DNA from: Lumnitzera littorea
Lineage: Eukaryota; Streptophyta; Magnoliopsida; Myrtales; Combretaceae
DNA: 64,000 nt
NCBI GenBank assembly: GCA_024138015.1
Contig: JAMXBB010000009.1
Location: 41,650,821 to 41,714,820, forward strand
Direction: 5' to 3'
Position numbers and translations under genes: made by a program. The notes below the pieces were generated by a model, which was not told the DNA's origin, searched no databases, and saw nothing but the letters and a program-made list of their open reading frames with translations. Shown here piece after piece: positions 1 to 12,559 of the stretch (position 1 is the first letter of the stretch; the number at the start of each line of letters is the position of its first letter).

Positions 1-518
1 TTCAAATTTAACCCGATTTTTTTTAGTTAACTTGCAATTATGTTAGAAATTGACAACTTCTAATGGATTGTAATGAATATTTGAATACTTGATCTTTGAT
101 GAATGAAATATACGATACTAGAGTTAATAGGTGAAATCTTTGTGGAATAAAGTTACTGGTCATTTAGCCAAGGATATAAGGATTTAAGATTAGAGCAACA
201 TTACTAGTTATGAGTTAATTATGATTATTTTCAAAGCTTACTTTGATGTATACTTTCCTCTTAGATAACTTTAGAACCTTATAATCCTTAGTAAATAAAC
301 AGAGGAAATTTAACTTTTGAGAAACCCTTAAAAATTTGAAATAGTTGGAGGTAGAAAGTGATAACAATTGCATGAATAATCAATAATAAAAAGACAAAAT
401 TGGTAAGAAGTTGCTTTAGTCCCTTAAAAAATCAAGGTCAAATCCTATTGCCACTACCAATGCCAAAGTAAGCTTAAAGAATCAGTTGGTATAGATTAGC
501 CTTTGTTCATTAGAAGAG
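1..518. other. Unassigned AT-rich flank
   Basis: No convincing coding region or repeat was recognised. The stretch ends at the left LTR boundary of the first retrotransposon. Its last five bases before the LTR (514-518, AAGAG) resemble the five bases after the right LTR (15502-15506, AACAG), so it is probably the left insertion flank. Confidence 0.5.
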
Positions 519-1162
519 TGTAGATGAGAGGATTCGGTTGAAGTGGTCACGTACGTACAATATGAGTCTCATGCTACATGTAGCCTCAGAAAAGTAACAT
601 AGAATGACACATGAGGGATGACTTGGAGAAGAGAAAGTAAGGAGGAGGAGTAAGCAGTGTTAAGGAACTTTGAATGCATGCGTAGTAGGTAGAGGAGCTA
701 TAAAGCATCAACTCCACTATTTTAGATGAGAGGTGGTACGTTCTTTGCTTTGAGCTCTATTTGATCTTTTACGATAGCAGCACAATGCCGTTTCTGTGAA
801 TATTTGAATTTTCAAATGAAGAGGATCTCTAAAGTATTTATAGAGTTAAGCCATCGACATGTCCATCAGATCGTAATGATAATTGACAACCGAGATGACC
901 CCTCTCATTGATGGATTCTTTCATAGGCTTCTATTGAGTTCAAGGCCATAGCAAGCCTCTACATGTGCATGAGCTTCCCTAAGAAAGGTTAAGAACGGCC
1001 GAGCCAATCCAATGGTCCTTACTCCAAGCCTACCATGCCGCATCTCCTTAAGTCATCCCCAATTTAGGAACCTGACTCTTTAGGCCCTATCACTTTAACC
1101 CAAAAAGTTAAGCCCAGATCATTAATGGACTTAAAGCTCATAAATCATTTTAGCCCTCTACA
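519..1162 (-). repeat. 3' LTR of the first Tat-like element
   Basis: This 644-bp LTR is collinear with 14845-15501. It starts TGTAGATGAGAGGATTCGG and ends AGCCCTCTACA; the terminal TGTAGA and TCTACA form the short inverted repeat typical of LTR ends. A TATA-like motif lies on the minus strand at 833-845. Immediately inside, 1163-1173 reads on the minus strand as AGGTGGCAAAA, a plausible but degenerate polypurine tract. Confidence 0.88.
833..845 (-). promoter_or_regulatory. TATA-like box in 3' LTR copy
   Basis: On the minus strand this reads CTCTATAAATACT. The same sequence is conserved in the other LTR at 15167-15179, which is the functional 5' position. Assignment as the element's promoter is by motif and position only. 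Confidence 0.45.
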
Positions 1163-1280
1163 TTTTGCCACCTGACCAAAATTCTTAAACAAAGTCTAAG
1201 TATTTTGGATATAAATTACTTACGTTGAATAGCTAAGTCGCTACTTAGCACACGAGTGCTGTGAATTAGTTGTAGTACTC

Positions 1281-1854
1281 CCAAGTGTGCTCAAACGGCT
1301 AAAAGGTTTATTTCATTAGAATTTATGAACCTAACGTCAACGCTACAAATTTTAGTAATTATGATATGTTTTAGTGCATAAGCTCGCAGCACTGTCTAAT
1401 TGCATGGGTCGCTTCAAGCTTGCTGAAATGGCATTTAGTATATTAAACAAATCTTCTTTTATGACCCATAAAAAGTTACTTGATCTGTACTTAAATAATA
1501 TATATATGTGTGTGCATATGTGTGTGTGTATGTGATAAACATAAGATATCATTATTATTGTCATTGATCCTTAAAGCATGCCAAGTGCGCTTAAACAACT
1601 GAAAAGTTTATTTCGTTGGAGCTTATGAGCATAACACCACCACTGCAAATTTTAAGGTTGTGGCATTATCTAATTGTATACGTCGCTTTAAGCTTATTGA
1701 AATGGTATTTACCCCAAAGGTAGTATATTAAACAATTCTCCCTTTACAACCCATAAAAAATTACTCTATCCATACTTAAATAATATATGTGTATGTATGT
1801 GTGTAGGTGTAATAAGCATAAGATATCATTATTATCATCATTGATCCTTGAAGC
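1281..1854. repeat. Tandem duplication of about 290 bp in the 3' region of the element
   Basis: Copy 1 spans about 1281-1577 and copy 2 about 1581-1854. Both begin CCAAGTG(T/C)GCT, contain a matching TTTATTTC(A/G)TT segment, and end CATTGATCCTT(A/G)AAGC. Each carries a short TATATGTGTG-type microsatellite near its end. The duplication lies just inside the 3' LTR, where Tat-type elements often accumulate tandem repeats. No coding potential was seen. Confidence 0.8.
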
Positions 1855-4800
1855 TTCATAGGAGAAAATCTCATATATCACCAACACAACAAACTAGCCA
1901 TGGAAAATTTGGTTTAAAAAATACCTGCTCTTGATGCAATTTCCCCTAACTTCTTTCACACATCGCTACTTATGGTACTAGAAATATCAGGACCAAATCG
2001 TGTACAAATGCTTGCTTTTTCTTCCAAATCTTTCTCTATTCAACCAAGATTCATAATATCTCATATGATCCCCTAATATATCTATTCAAAAATTGTCAAA
2101 ACTATTAAACTTTGTCAACTCTCTAAGTTTAAATCTTTTAATTTTTATCTTAGCAATTTCTCTTCCATAAGCTATATGTATACATATAATCCACTAACTT
2201 CTTTTTTTCTTCTTTTTCATTTTCCAAGTTCAAATTGCTTGTGTACATATGGAAAAGAGCAATCAAGGTCATTCTTTGCCATTGGTGGTAGACGCTTTCC
2301 AGAAACAATCTCTAATTGAGTCTTGTCATTAATAGCAACTATAGTAACTAGAATGGGGTAAGACCTTCAGTTCTCTTCTTCTTTGTTACCATTGCCTATA
2401 ATTTAGTATACCAACTCTTCTTTTCAATATCATATGAAACTTTGGTTAAAGGCAAATCTGCTATAATATTTTTTTTTTATGATTTTGTACTAATCTAGTT
2501 AATAAGACATAAAATTTGAGCCAAGATCTCCACCAACCAATTTGTTAGGATTGGAATCTTCTTGTTGAACTTGTAACCATAAACTATGAAAGCATACTCC
2601 ATAGTACCTTGCTACAATGAATTGAAGGGAGGAAACAGAGAAACTTCACATGAGCTTTTTCCTTCACATATATCTTACTTTTTTTTTAAAATTTTTATTC
2701 TTACTCTATTCACACATTTCTTGTCCATTCTTTCTTTTCAAGCTTAGTTTGTTGACAATCCTCACAAGAGCAAAGTCTATCTAAGTTTAACAGTAGTATA
2801 TATTCTCATCTCATTATATATATATATATATTCTTAGAGTCCATATGAAATTCTTGCCCCTTGCCTCGCTTGGTTTTAGCCTCAATATTCAAGTTTTCTT
2901 AATTTCTTATCTTGATTTAAAAATCTTGTCTTGAACTTGATCACACAACATTTCCCATCAAATTCATTAAGACTTGATTCTTATATATTTGTCCTGCATC
3001 ATATACATACAAGTAAATAAATAATAAGACATGTTGCGTCTTGATAATCCTTTCACTGATTAGAAAGCTGATTTGGAGACCTCTTATTCTCGATTCATAT
3101 TTTATCTTTGCGCATAACTTATTTTCACAATGTCCCTAGAGATCCTCTTGCATGGATCTTTTCCAAATTTAAGTGGACATGGCATCTTTTCTCTCTCTCT
3201 CCATTTTTTTTTTCAAAAAAATGTAGATTTTCACATATTCAATTTGGAAAATTGATATCGAATGCATGATCCTTCTTCAACTATTTTCAATTGTGGCACC
3301 TTACTTTAAAGTCACATATGAAATAAGAGAACATGATGGCAACGAATGGGTGTTGATTGATAGTTTCCTAGCTATCACGATTAATGGTGAGCAACTATCA
3401 ATGATAGTTTCCGAACTATCACATAACGGGTACCCATGATTGTTTCTTAGCTATCATGTCCTTTATCCATCACCATAGCATATATGGATGATAGTTTCTT
3501 AGTTATCACCACTCTCACTTTTTGCCTTAACCAATCACTACAATAGCGCATATTGATAATCAAGTAGTATATTTAGAGTCATGATTCGTTATTATTCTTC
3601 AACTCCTTATCATGATTTCCTTTACACAATATTTTTAAGGGGCTAAAAGTTATTCTATTATGATGATTTTTTTTTTCTTCTGGAGTGGGAACCATCATGT
3701 CTTCCCAACATGTTTAGTGGAAAACTTAATTCTTATTTGTGTATCTATATATAGATACACAAATATATTAATTTGAGGCATCCTTAGCCAACTTTTCCTT
3801 CTAAAGCCTAAACACTTTTTCTTTTCCAGTGATCTACTCAAAATGTCTCCTTGTCTTAATTTCAATGAGGGTATCTTCATTTGTCTCATGTCTTTTGTCT
3901 TAGATCAATTCTCCACCACATCATAAGCATTCATTATAGTGTTGCACTAATATTATGAGTAAATAATTTAAATGTCAATTAAGTCTTATATAGTAACCAG
4001 TCTCTCATCCTTAGGCCATATTTGCTCACAATCCAAATAACGTAAACATAATGGCATCCATCATCAAATCATAGAACATATATTCTATTCACTTGAACTA
4101 TTTCCATACTTGTCTTTGTGTTGTCACTCGTGAAGATGTCATTGCAATTTGTTATGACTCTAAATATTGACTTTCCATGTTGATGATTTTAAACTACATA
4201 AAGTCTTTATTTGAAAAATAGCATTGAAATATCTCCCCTTTGATTATATGGCCATGTTGGTATGCAATATCTTGTATTTGCATTACTTCATATAAAAAAA
4301 AAAAAATCACTTTGATATTTGCTATGCCATATTTATAAGCTTGTAATCTTTAGTTCGATGTCTTCTCAACTTTCATCATTTTTTTTTTTTTTTTTTGCAT
4401 TCTGTAAGCAAGTATAGGTCATCAACTCATCCATGTCCACCTGATATCTATCTCCTTCTACTTCTCCAAGTAGTTGTGATAGTATTTCTGCTATTGCTCG
4501 CTACTTTCAATATTCTAACTATTACAATTGATGAATATGTTGTTTTGAAGATGAGTAAGAACTTTGGAAAGAGTCGTTCACATGATTCTCATGTTGGTAA
4601 CAAGAAAGGCTAGAGAGTACGTATAAATGGTCAAGCACTAGAGATGCCTTCTCTTCGAGAGAAGTGACCAAATGAGACCATCATTAACGACTTCTTTTGG
4701 AAAGACATGAAGAAGCACAACATGTCCAGACCCTATTCCTAATGAAGGATTATGCTAAATAGAGTAAAAGCCTAAACCATAAGAAAGAAAGCCTATATAA

Positions 4801-5030
4801 GGGAAGTCGGTGTTGGGTTTTAGAAATGAGAGGAAAGAGTTTTCTCTCTCACATACTCAATTCTTCTATCCTAAAAAAACATTAGCTTGTTTGCAATCTT
4901 AGGCAAAGCACATAGTAGCAAATCTACAAAATAAGGCAGCTTTAATTAAAGCGAGGGTTTACCAGGCTATGATCATTACTTCTAGTTTTAATTTTCCTTG
5001 TATGGAAGACATGAAAATATGTCAAGCTAT
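1855..5030. other. Non-coding 3' region of the Tat-like element
   Basis: About 3.2 kb of AT-rich sequence lies between the 290-bp duplication and the antisense PMD gene. It contains homopolymer T and A runs, a short (TA)n near 2815-2832 and the palindrome cluster at 3359-3509. Short open frames (for example 3695-3889 and 4395-4613) resemble no family I know and are probably chance. Confidence 0.5.
3359..3509. repeat. Four copies of a 20-bp imperfect palindrome
   Basis: Copies at 3359-3378, 3403-3422, 3438-3457 and 3490-3509 follow the pattern GATAGTTTCCTAGCTATCAC with one to three changes each. The arms GATAG and CTATC can pair around a short centre. Spacing between starts is 44, 35 and 52 bp, so the unit is a short motif in variable spacer rather than a simple tandem array. 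Function unknown. Confidence 0.75.
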
Positions 5031-5034
5031 TATT

Positions 5035-7560
5035 TCTTGATGGAGTATTCAAACACATACATTTGTAATTACATAGGGGGAAATCACCCCGATACTAGAG
5101 GATGTTTATGTGCTCTTGAATTTTCGAAACTTTGGGCGGATTGACATTACTACAACACTTAGTTCATAGAAAGAGCAAGTACTAATATCTACTTTAGAGG
5201 CTACTATTAAGGTAGTTAAGGGAAGTAATAAGAAGTCCACGTTCACTTCATGGCTCGACTATTTCTTTGAGATTCTAATGGAAAATGATAAATGGGTCGC
5301 AAGACCTTGTTGCAAGTTTAAGTAAGTATTAGTACCTTAACCTCTTCCTTATTTAGAATTTTTGTTCATTTTATGCTGTTGGTTTACTGCAACTTGTATG
5401 TTGTTTTTTTAGGTATGAGTTAGAGGCTTTTCTTTCATTTTGGTTATCATTATATGTATTTCTTGATGGACTAGAGGATGATGTTAGCCTATAATTTTTC
5501 TTTTAGCGATTCACATTATCTAAGGTGAATGTTTCACATTAGAGCCTTTTTGCTTAGGCTCATTGTACTGACACTTAGATCTTTATCATGGAGCTTTAGT
5601 AAGCTCAAAGGGGCGCCATACAATATTGTCACATGCTAACTTCGTACTTTTACAATTGTTCTTCTCTGAGTGATACAATAATTATTCTAATCCTCTTAAT
5701 AAGAAACCTAATCGTACACATCCTCAAGCTTAGGCATGAATCAACAGAAAACCTATACAGTCGCTATTTAAGGTGATAGATGTTGTTAGTAAGGTCACTT
5801 TTCAACCTTATACAAATAAGTTGGTTAGGTATGAAGAGTGTCTCCATCTCTATCCTTGCTTAGTGGATATATTAGGAGCTCATGAGAAGCTTACATATGC
5901 TGAGGTCGGATTCCTTCTTTGGTCTATACTTGGAAGTCTTCCTTCACTTCATGATTGGGATGCTTCTTCTTCTTGTTTCCTTGAGTAAAAGGTGATGGTG
6001 TATGCACCACATCGAGTTGCACATCAATTTGGGTTTGACTAAGGTGTCCCTCATCGTATCAATATCAATAATGATTTTGATGCATGTTGTAAAGCACTTA
6101 CACCCACAAATTTCAGAGATATTTATCTAGAGGTCAAACAAGTATATTTAATATCTCTTGCTCGCTCTAGGGTAGCTTCTATTGGGCGGTTGACATATTG
6201 GACCAATTATCTAGAGGTGTTCCATAACTATGCCATTGTTAAAGTAGCCAAAGAGGTAAAAGAGGTTGTCATTCACAGATGTGAGTTTTATTTGCAACTC
6301 CCTAAACTGCTACAAAAGTTCCAAGTAAAGAAGAGGGGCAAAATTTTGTTGCCCATATTACCAGCTGCTAAACGTATTAAGCATACGTGCATCCATAGGC
6401 TATCATTAATAAACTATCCATCACTTTTGTTTAGTTTGTCCAATTTACCATATGTATTTCACATGTATATGTCATTGTATAAACTATTGTATTTCTTTCC
6501 TTGCAAGACATGAAAAAAGGTAATATGGCACAAGTTATAGCTAGGTAGAAGTCAAAGGATGTTGGTATATCAAATTCTATGCCAACTGTCACTCATTCTG
6601 TCCCCCATCGATAGGGTATTAGGAAGCAGCTTCATGCTAAAGATCAACCTACACTTCTTATGACTGTATATGAAGGTAAAGACGTAGAATTGGTCAATTA
6701 TGAGGAATCGCCAAGACAGGATGATAATGCGGTAGACTTCTCAGTCCCTACGGATGAGAGTGGAGATTTCTTTGTCACAAACAACAATGATGATGAAGAT
6801 GATTGGAAGGACTCGACAGTATAGGTAGATAGTGATGACAAAGAGGAGTCCCAATCTGATACTGGTTCTAGTGACATGAATTAAAGTGACTATGATGATG
6901 ATAATGGTGGTGATGATTATGATGGTCAACTTCAGCATTTGTCAAAAGGTGAGATACATACATCTGTTGATGATTTACTTCATGTTGGTACTCATTGTGA
7001 TGACATGGGTATGCATGTAATGATGTCATTGAAAATGTTGTTATGATTATTAATACCATTTCTTCCTCTACTTACACTTCTCTGCCTATAGTGCTTGTTA
7101 GTGCTAATCCTCATTTAGCTACTAAATTGCCACAACAAAGTCAAGTAGTAGCTTGTGATACAACTGTAATGCCAATGATGCTGCTTCTTTTCATGGGTTT
7201 ACAGTACCTTCCCACCTTATTGAGGTAGTGGAGTAGCTGCATCCTCTAGAAGAAGAATTTTGGTCTAAATGCCTTATTTTAGGCATTAAGGTAGTTAGTG
7301 CCATGGTGGTATTGTTAGGGCAAGCTATTGATCTCCTTTCTAGGCATTGGCATTCATTATCAATAGAAGAGTTAAAACTTTTGATGAAAGGTACCACTAG
7401 GGCTCATAGCCTCAATTTCAACATTGGGAGTCTTGAGCATATCTTTTGTAAAGCTTAGAAATTTTATGAAGCAATGCAGCAACAGGACAAACTTAAGGCT
7501 GAGTTTAAGGTTAGGAGGCTCCTTAAAGTTCATGAGAGTGCTTAATATATTACAAAGTTT
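5035..7560 (+). pseudogene. Plant mobile domain (PMD) gene remnant, antisense to the host element's pol
   Basis: Read on the plus strand with several stops, this region gives a PMD (aminotransferase-like/MAIN family) protein. Near 5070-5100 it shows GEITPILEDV, the typical PMD beta-strand motif. Near 5235-5320 there is SWLDYFFEILMENDKWV, and near 5998-6050 VYAPHRVAHQFGFDQGVP, a hallmark of the domain's C-terminal half. A canonical intron fits at 5322-5412 (GTAAGT to TTTTTTTAG), joining KFK to YELEAFLSFWL in frame. Downstream, 6690-6940 encodes an acidic D/E-rich tract and 7190-7560 a further conserved-looking C-terminal segment (for example LGQAIDLLSRHW). Many stops replace Gln or Trp codons, consistent with decay. 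PMD proteins have nuclear, transposon-related and silencing-related roles in plants; this copy's role is unknown. Confidence 0.75.
5322..5412 (+). other. Probable intron of the antisense PMD gene
   Basis: Donor GTAAGTATT follows ...TTTAA, and acceptor TTTTTTTAG precedes GTATGAG. Removal of 91 bp keeps the PMD reading frame and joins two recognisable parts of the domain. Splicing is inferred, not shown. Confidence 0.6.
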
Positions 7561-8555
7561 GATGTTATTCACTAAATTTACTTTTCATTTCCTACGCCTT
7601 CCTTCTTTTGTTTTGATGATACTTTTATGCAAACATGGAGTATTTGAATGAATAACATTTTTTTTTTAGTCATCTTCTATATACCAAAACGTTGGATAGA
7701 TTAGACTCACATTGGTTAACGTAATTTTTTTTTATGTGCTAATATTCATTTGATTGGCTGCTTAGGACATATTATTCTCACTTAGCTACAACAAAACTAA
7801 GTGTATGTGGAAACATTAGAATATCCTTTCATATTGGCTTTTAGGTGGACATCGTACGGTAGAATAATGTTGTCATTCATAAGTAGCAATCCTTAATGGC
7901 ATATTAGATTTGTTTTACCAATGGCAATACATACTTTACTTATGACAAAAACAAATGGTACAGTAGATAAGGGGGTATTACCCACTACTTAGCCTTTTAA
8001 TACATATATATCTTTAGATGGAGAGCTTTAATAGGATCTGTACGTCAAAGCAATGCTCTCATGTATAGCAATGATCCTTTATAAGAATGTACTAAAGTTG
8101 ATAATGATACATGTCAATTGTTCAAAAATTGTTGCATTGTTAGTTAATAGGGTATTACCTACTACTTAACCATTTAATTTTGATCATCGACAATCTGGAT
8201 GGGAAATTCACTTACCTTTGTTGTACGAATACACTCAGCTAAAGTGAAGTACCTAGGAGACATTTCTCTTACTAGTTAGTGAGACATAAGCCATAAACAC
8301 CATGCGCTTAGGAGACAAGTCTCTTACCAAGTAGCAGCAATGTATCATTATATTCTTTTGCATGCATGTAATTTACATTAAAGAAATGAATCTTGAACTT
8401 TGTAACAATAGAATAAAAGGAAGAAATGAAGAGAGGAAATAATTCATGGGGGCAAGCTTGTATGAGGTGAGCTATGGATTTCATTTATTCAATTGCAATA
8501 CATCATGCCATTACAAATGAAATTTCTTAATATATTAGAAGCTTATAGGAGTAGT
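7561..8555. other. Spacer between antisense gene and integrase end
   Basis: AT-rich sequence with no supported gene. It holds a direct repeat of about 32 bp, GGGTATTAC(C/T)(C/T)ACTACTTA plus CC(A/T)TTTAAT, at 7971-8002 and 8150-8178. A pair of similar AGGAGACA..TCTCTTAC motifs occurs near 8251-8275 and 8310-8331. Confidence 0.5.
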
Positions 8556-8559
8556 GATG

Positions 8560-9850
8560 GCGTTTGTTCTTGGATTTCAAAGTTTGTAGTAACTACTATC
8601 ATGGACTTCTTTAATAATGAAAGGTCCTTCCTACTTTGGTGTGAACTTTGGTGCTGGAATACCTTTTCGAATGTGGTCCACTACTCGAAAGACTATGTCA
8701 CCTTGTTGGAAAGACCGCTTTCGTATTAGCTCATCATGAGTGATGCTCAACCATTGTTAATAGTTATTGAGATTATGCTTTGCCGTATCTCAACACTCAT
8801 CTAGCACTTCTACGTTCATCATGCATAAAATATCTAGCTCCAGTTTAGCATTGATAGCTAATTGTATAGAGGGATCCATGACTTCAATCAATACCGTTGC
8901 TTCAGATCTGTAGACTAAAGAGAAAGGTGTAGCCTATGTCGATCCTCATTTTGAAGTTATATAAGCCCAAAGTGCCAATGCCAACTTATCATGCCATTTT
9001 TTGTAGTTGTCATGTACCATACGATTAAGTACTTTCAATAAACTATTGTTCATCTTCGATGCAAAAGTGCTTGATTAGTGAGCTAAAGCAAAAACTCCTT
9101 TTTTATTCTTTATAACTACTATTTGTAGCTTCTGCTTGGTCGTTGCCTTTAAGATAGTAAGGCATGAACTTAACATGATTGATGCTATAGAAAGCCAACA
9201 GTTGTCTCACATGTGAATTGATAAAGGGAGTTCCATTGTCTAATAGAATGTGCTTCGGAATACCGAATTTGCATATGATGTATTCCTTAATAAAATTTGC
9301 TACCACTAGTCCTATGGCAATCTTCAAAGGAATAGCCTCCACCTACTTAGTGAAACATTCGGTTCTAACCAAGATCTAGATGCATCCTCTGGATGGCTAG
9401 TGTATAGGGTCGATCAAATCAAATTACCATGTATGGAAAGGCCATAGGGTTGTTAAGCTATGGAGTGTTACAGTAGGGGGCCTAAATTGAATCACAATGT
9501 TGTTGACAAATGGAGCACTTATTAGTGAAATTGAAAGCATCATTTTCCATAGTTGGCTAATAATACCCTATGTCAAGTAAGTGATGGTATAATTTTCTTC
9601 CTCCTTGATGCTCCCTACAATCTCCAAGATGTGCTTTAGATAGTATCCTCTCTATCTTAAGAGGTGCTACACACTTAAGGGGTTTGCCAATAAAGGAAAC
9701 CTGATATAATTCATCCTCATGTAGAAGGTACTTCTTTGCCTTCCTTTTCACGAGTCCAACGTCTGTACTATTAGTAGGTAATACATTGTTCTTTAAGTAA
9801 TCAAGGTATGGTCGTCGCCAATTCCCTTCACTTATCAAAAAATTGCATTC
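8560..9850 (-). pseudogene. Integrase of the first Tat-like element
   Basis: The minus-strand translation gives integrase in order. The N-terminal part at 9838-9557 contains GECGEHQGG-like spacing (here GDCREHQGGRKLYHHLL). The DDE core at 9342-9103 shows HILLDNGTPF (second Asp) and NDQAEATNSS (catalytic Glu). A C-terminal segment near 8735-8570 reads FQQGDIVFRVVDH. These are the standard landmarks of Ty3/gypsy integrase, which inserts the cDNA copy into chromosomes. Stops and shifts separate the pieces, for example around the H2C2 end near 9550, so it is inactive. It lies directly downstream of the archaeal-type RNase H, as in Tat elements. Confidence 0.85.
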
Positions 9851-10249
9851 GCTTGCATTGAGTAGTTCAGAACACGTAAGGTAATGTATATGTACTTAAG
9901 ACACATCTGTGGACATTGATGACCAATAGTACCCTATGCACTGGATGCAGTGATACAAGGTAACCCTTCTTCTCTACACCATATTTTATGATACTTGTCC
10001 AACTTCAAGTAAGCTTACTTTACACCAATATAGTGGGATAGTACACCTTTAGGGCCTTTATAGTACAATACTCCATTGATGCGAATGAAATATTTTAGTA
10101 TGGCGATACAAGCAATACTAGGGTATGCTAACTCTTCCATAATTGGTGTGCACCAATCACCAGGCATTTCCTCTTCCTCATCAATGAGCTGCAATGTTGT
10201 ACATGGGATGGATTTCTTAACTACTTAGATGTTTAGATTTCTAACTTTG

Positions 10250-10724
10250 TCCTAAATTGGAACTGTAAACGCTAGTGTAACTAGTACGTCTGCATATCTA
10301 TTGATGGACCAAGTTATATGCTTATATTGTACTGCTTGATATTTTCCAATTATAGCCTATATACTGCAGCCTTGTAAGGCATTAATGCAAGTTCCTTAAG
10401 GCCAAACTCACCATTAGCTTACTTGATTATTAAGTTCGAATCACCTCATATGCACAATTAACGTACTCTAGCTTCATGTGTAAATATTAATCCAAGTAGT
10501 AGTGCCTCATACTTAGCTTCGTTATTCATATACATAAAATAAAGCTTAAAAGCCAAAGGTATCTCATGGCCTTTTAGGGAGGTTAACATAACTCTTGCTC
10601 CCCATCCATTGCTACCTATAAAGCCGTCAAATTGGATAAACCATTCTCCATCTATATTTGCCATCATGGAGTCCTCATGATATTTTGTTGGGATAGCATC
10701 TATGATCGAGTTTTTGTCCACCAT
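10250..10724 (-). pseudogene. Archaeal-type (second) RNase H of the first element
   Basis: The minus-strand frame at 10724-10458 reads WFIQFDGFIGSNGWGARVML and later YMNNEAKYEALLLGL. These match the first beta-strand Asp and the NNEAEYEALL helix of the extra RNase H found in Tat-lineage elements; a degraded tail follows to about 10250. The domain would cut RNA in RNA-DNA hybrids. The element also has an ordinary RNase H upstream, and this dual arrangement is what places it in the Tat group. Confidence 0.82.
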
Positions 10725-10739
10725 AAGAAATTGTGCTAA

Positions 10740-11205
10740 TCAATTAGCTAACGCCTAAGATTTGATAGCTCTTGGAGATGTAATCTTGATGTCGAATTCA
10801 CCTAGGAGAAGTGCTACTTTGCTATCCATTTAGATAATGCTGGACGTGATAGCAAGTATTTGATATAATCTGACCGAGTTATAAGGATGATCTTATGCAC
10901 TAAGAAGTAGTGGCGTAACTTCTATGTAGTAAATACTAGCTTAAGACAATGTTTCTCGTAGGCTGGGTAGTTGATCCTACCTCTCTAGAAGGTTCGACAT
11001 AGGTAATAAACAAGTCTCTCCTAATCATCTATTTCCTTCTCAAGTAAAGCCCCAATAGACTTATCTGTAAAAGTAAGATACAACGCCATAGGTAACCTTT
11101 TAATAGGCATTGTCATGGTTTGAGGGAAAGTCAAGATCTCCTTAATTTTTTAGATCACATTCTCATGTGACTACCCCCATTCAAATGGAACTCCCTTCCT
11201 CATAA
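10740..11205 (-). pseudogene. Retroviral-type RNase H of the first element
   Basis: With stops, the minus strand shows DKSIGALLEKEIDD, then INYPAYEKHCLKLVF and LRHYFLVHKIILITRSD. These are the standard segments of the gypsy RNase H just after RT, including the YPAYEKHCLALVFA-like helix. Several Trp and Gln positions are now stop codons. It follows RT without a gap. Confidence 0.8.
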
Positions 11206-11209
11206 GTTA

Positions 11210-12080
11210 TTATAGGGGGTATGAACTTTTTGCTAGTGCGGGCATAAATCTCCTTATGCAAGAGACCTTACCTATAAAACTCTTCAATTCTTTCTGATTG
11301 CTTGGTGAAGGCATTGATTGAATTGCTTGCACCTTCACTAGATCGACATCAATTCCCTTGCAATAGATAACGAAACCGAGAAATTTCACAAAAGCTACTC
11401 CAAACATACACTTAAGGGGGTTTGTTAGAAGTTTGTAAGCTTGACACCACTCAAATACCCATTTTAGGTGGTCTGATGCCCATTTTGACTTAACAACTAT
11501 GTCATCTATATAATCCTGCATAAATTCATGCATGATATCATGAAATATTATAGTCATAGCTCGCTGGTAAGTAGCTCCAGTGTTCTTCAATCCAAAAGGT
11601 ATGATAATGTAATGGAAATTTCCTACGAGTGTTCGGAAGGTAATGCACTCAACATCTCTAGTAGCCATCTTAATTTGATTATAGCCACTAAAGCCATCCT
11701 TGAATGAAAATAATTTGTGTCCTAACATTTCTTCAACTAAAGTGTCAATGTTTGGAAGTAGGAAATCATCTTTCGAACAAGCTTTATTGAGATCTTGGAA
11801 GTCTACACATACGTGTATTTAGCCATTTTTTTTCCTTACTAAGACTACATTCGCAAGCCAAATAGGGTACTCCATTGGCTTAATAAAATCGACTCTATGT
11901 AGCTTTTCAATTTCTTCTTTAATTTTCACTTCCACCTTAAGGTGAAAGACTCATTCTCCTTGTTTTACGGGTTTAGCCCTTAATGTGACATTTAATCGAT
12001 GCACTACAAGGCTAGGATCTAATCCTGGCATCTCATCATATATTCAGGTAAATACGTCTTTATATTCCTTTAACAGTGTA
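11210..12080 (-). pseudogene. Reverse transcriptase of the first Tat-like element
   Basis: The longest open part (11728-11210) contains KDGFSGYNQIKMA, IPFGLKNTGATYQRAM and the catalytic box DYIDDIVVKSK, then LKCMFGVAFVKFLGFVI. Upstream to about 12080 the same strand reads EMPGLDPSLVVHRLN, YPIWLANVVLVRKKNG and VCVDFQDLNKACSKDDF, with stops. These are RT motifs in the right order. The YIDD box is intact but the full frame is not, so activity is unlikely. Confidence 0.9.
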
Positions 12081-12559
12081 ACAAATGGAATCTTTATCTC
12101 CTATTGGAGACTTTTACTTATAAGATTGGCTGCAACGAGTCTCCTAGTCGTGCTAGATCCAATTCTTCAACTTCTTTTGCTTAAGGTTTCATTTGATCTT
12201 GCATTTGTAAGGGGGCTAGCTAGTGTTCTTAAATTAGTATAAGATCTAAAGAAGATGAACAAACTTCCTCAGACCACCAAGACCATCATAAGTGGTATAC
12301 TCTCCACCTATCCGCCTTGATAAAACTTCCTATTTCCTCAATTTGTTTTCTCTTCTTCTTAACCCTATAAGAGCTACACATCCTTCGCTTCTTTTATTGA
12401 CCCTCTTGGACATCCTCCCAGGTAGGTAGTAGAGTACTAGAGGTTTTACAATGGTTGTCTCTCCATCCTTTACATATTCATCGAAGTGAGTTGACTTAAC
12501 AAAGTATGATTCATTATACTCGAAGGGGTTACTAGTAGCTGGGATGAATACATCCTTAC

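Noticed and set aside
3359..3509. CRISPR-like repeat pattern of short palindromes
   Set aside because: Repeats are short and imperfect with unequal spacers, and the context is plant nuclear DNA.
6868..7059. His-rich minus-strand frame (many HH pairs), possible metal-binding peptide
   Set aside because: It is the complement of the GAT-rich acidic tract of the antisense PMD gene.
11985..12242. Plus-strand open frame of 85 codons
   Set aside because: It is antisense to the pol linker and RT start of the first element; no independent support.
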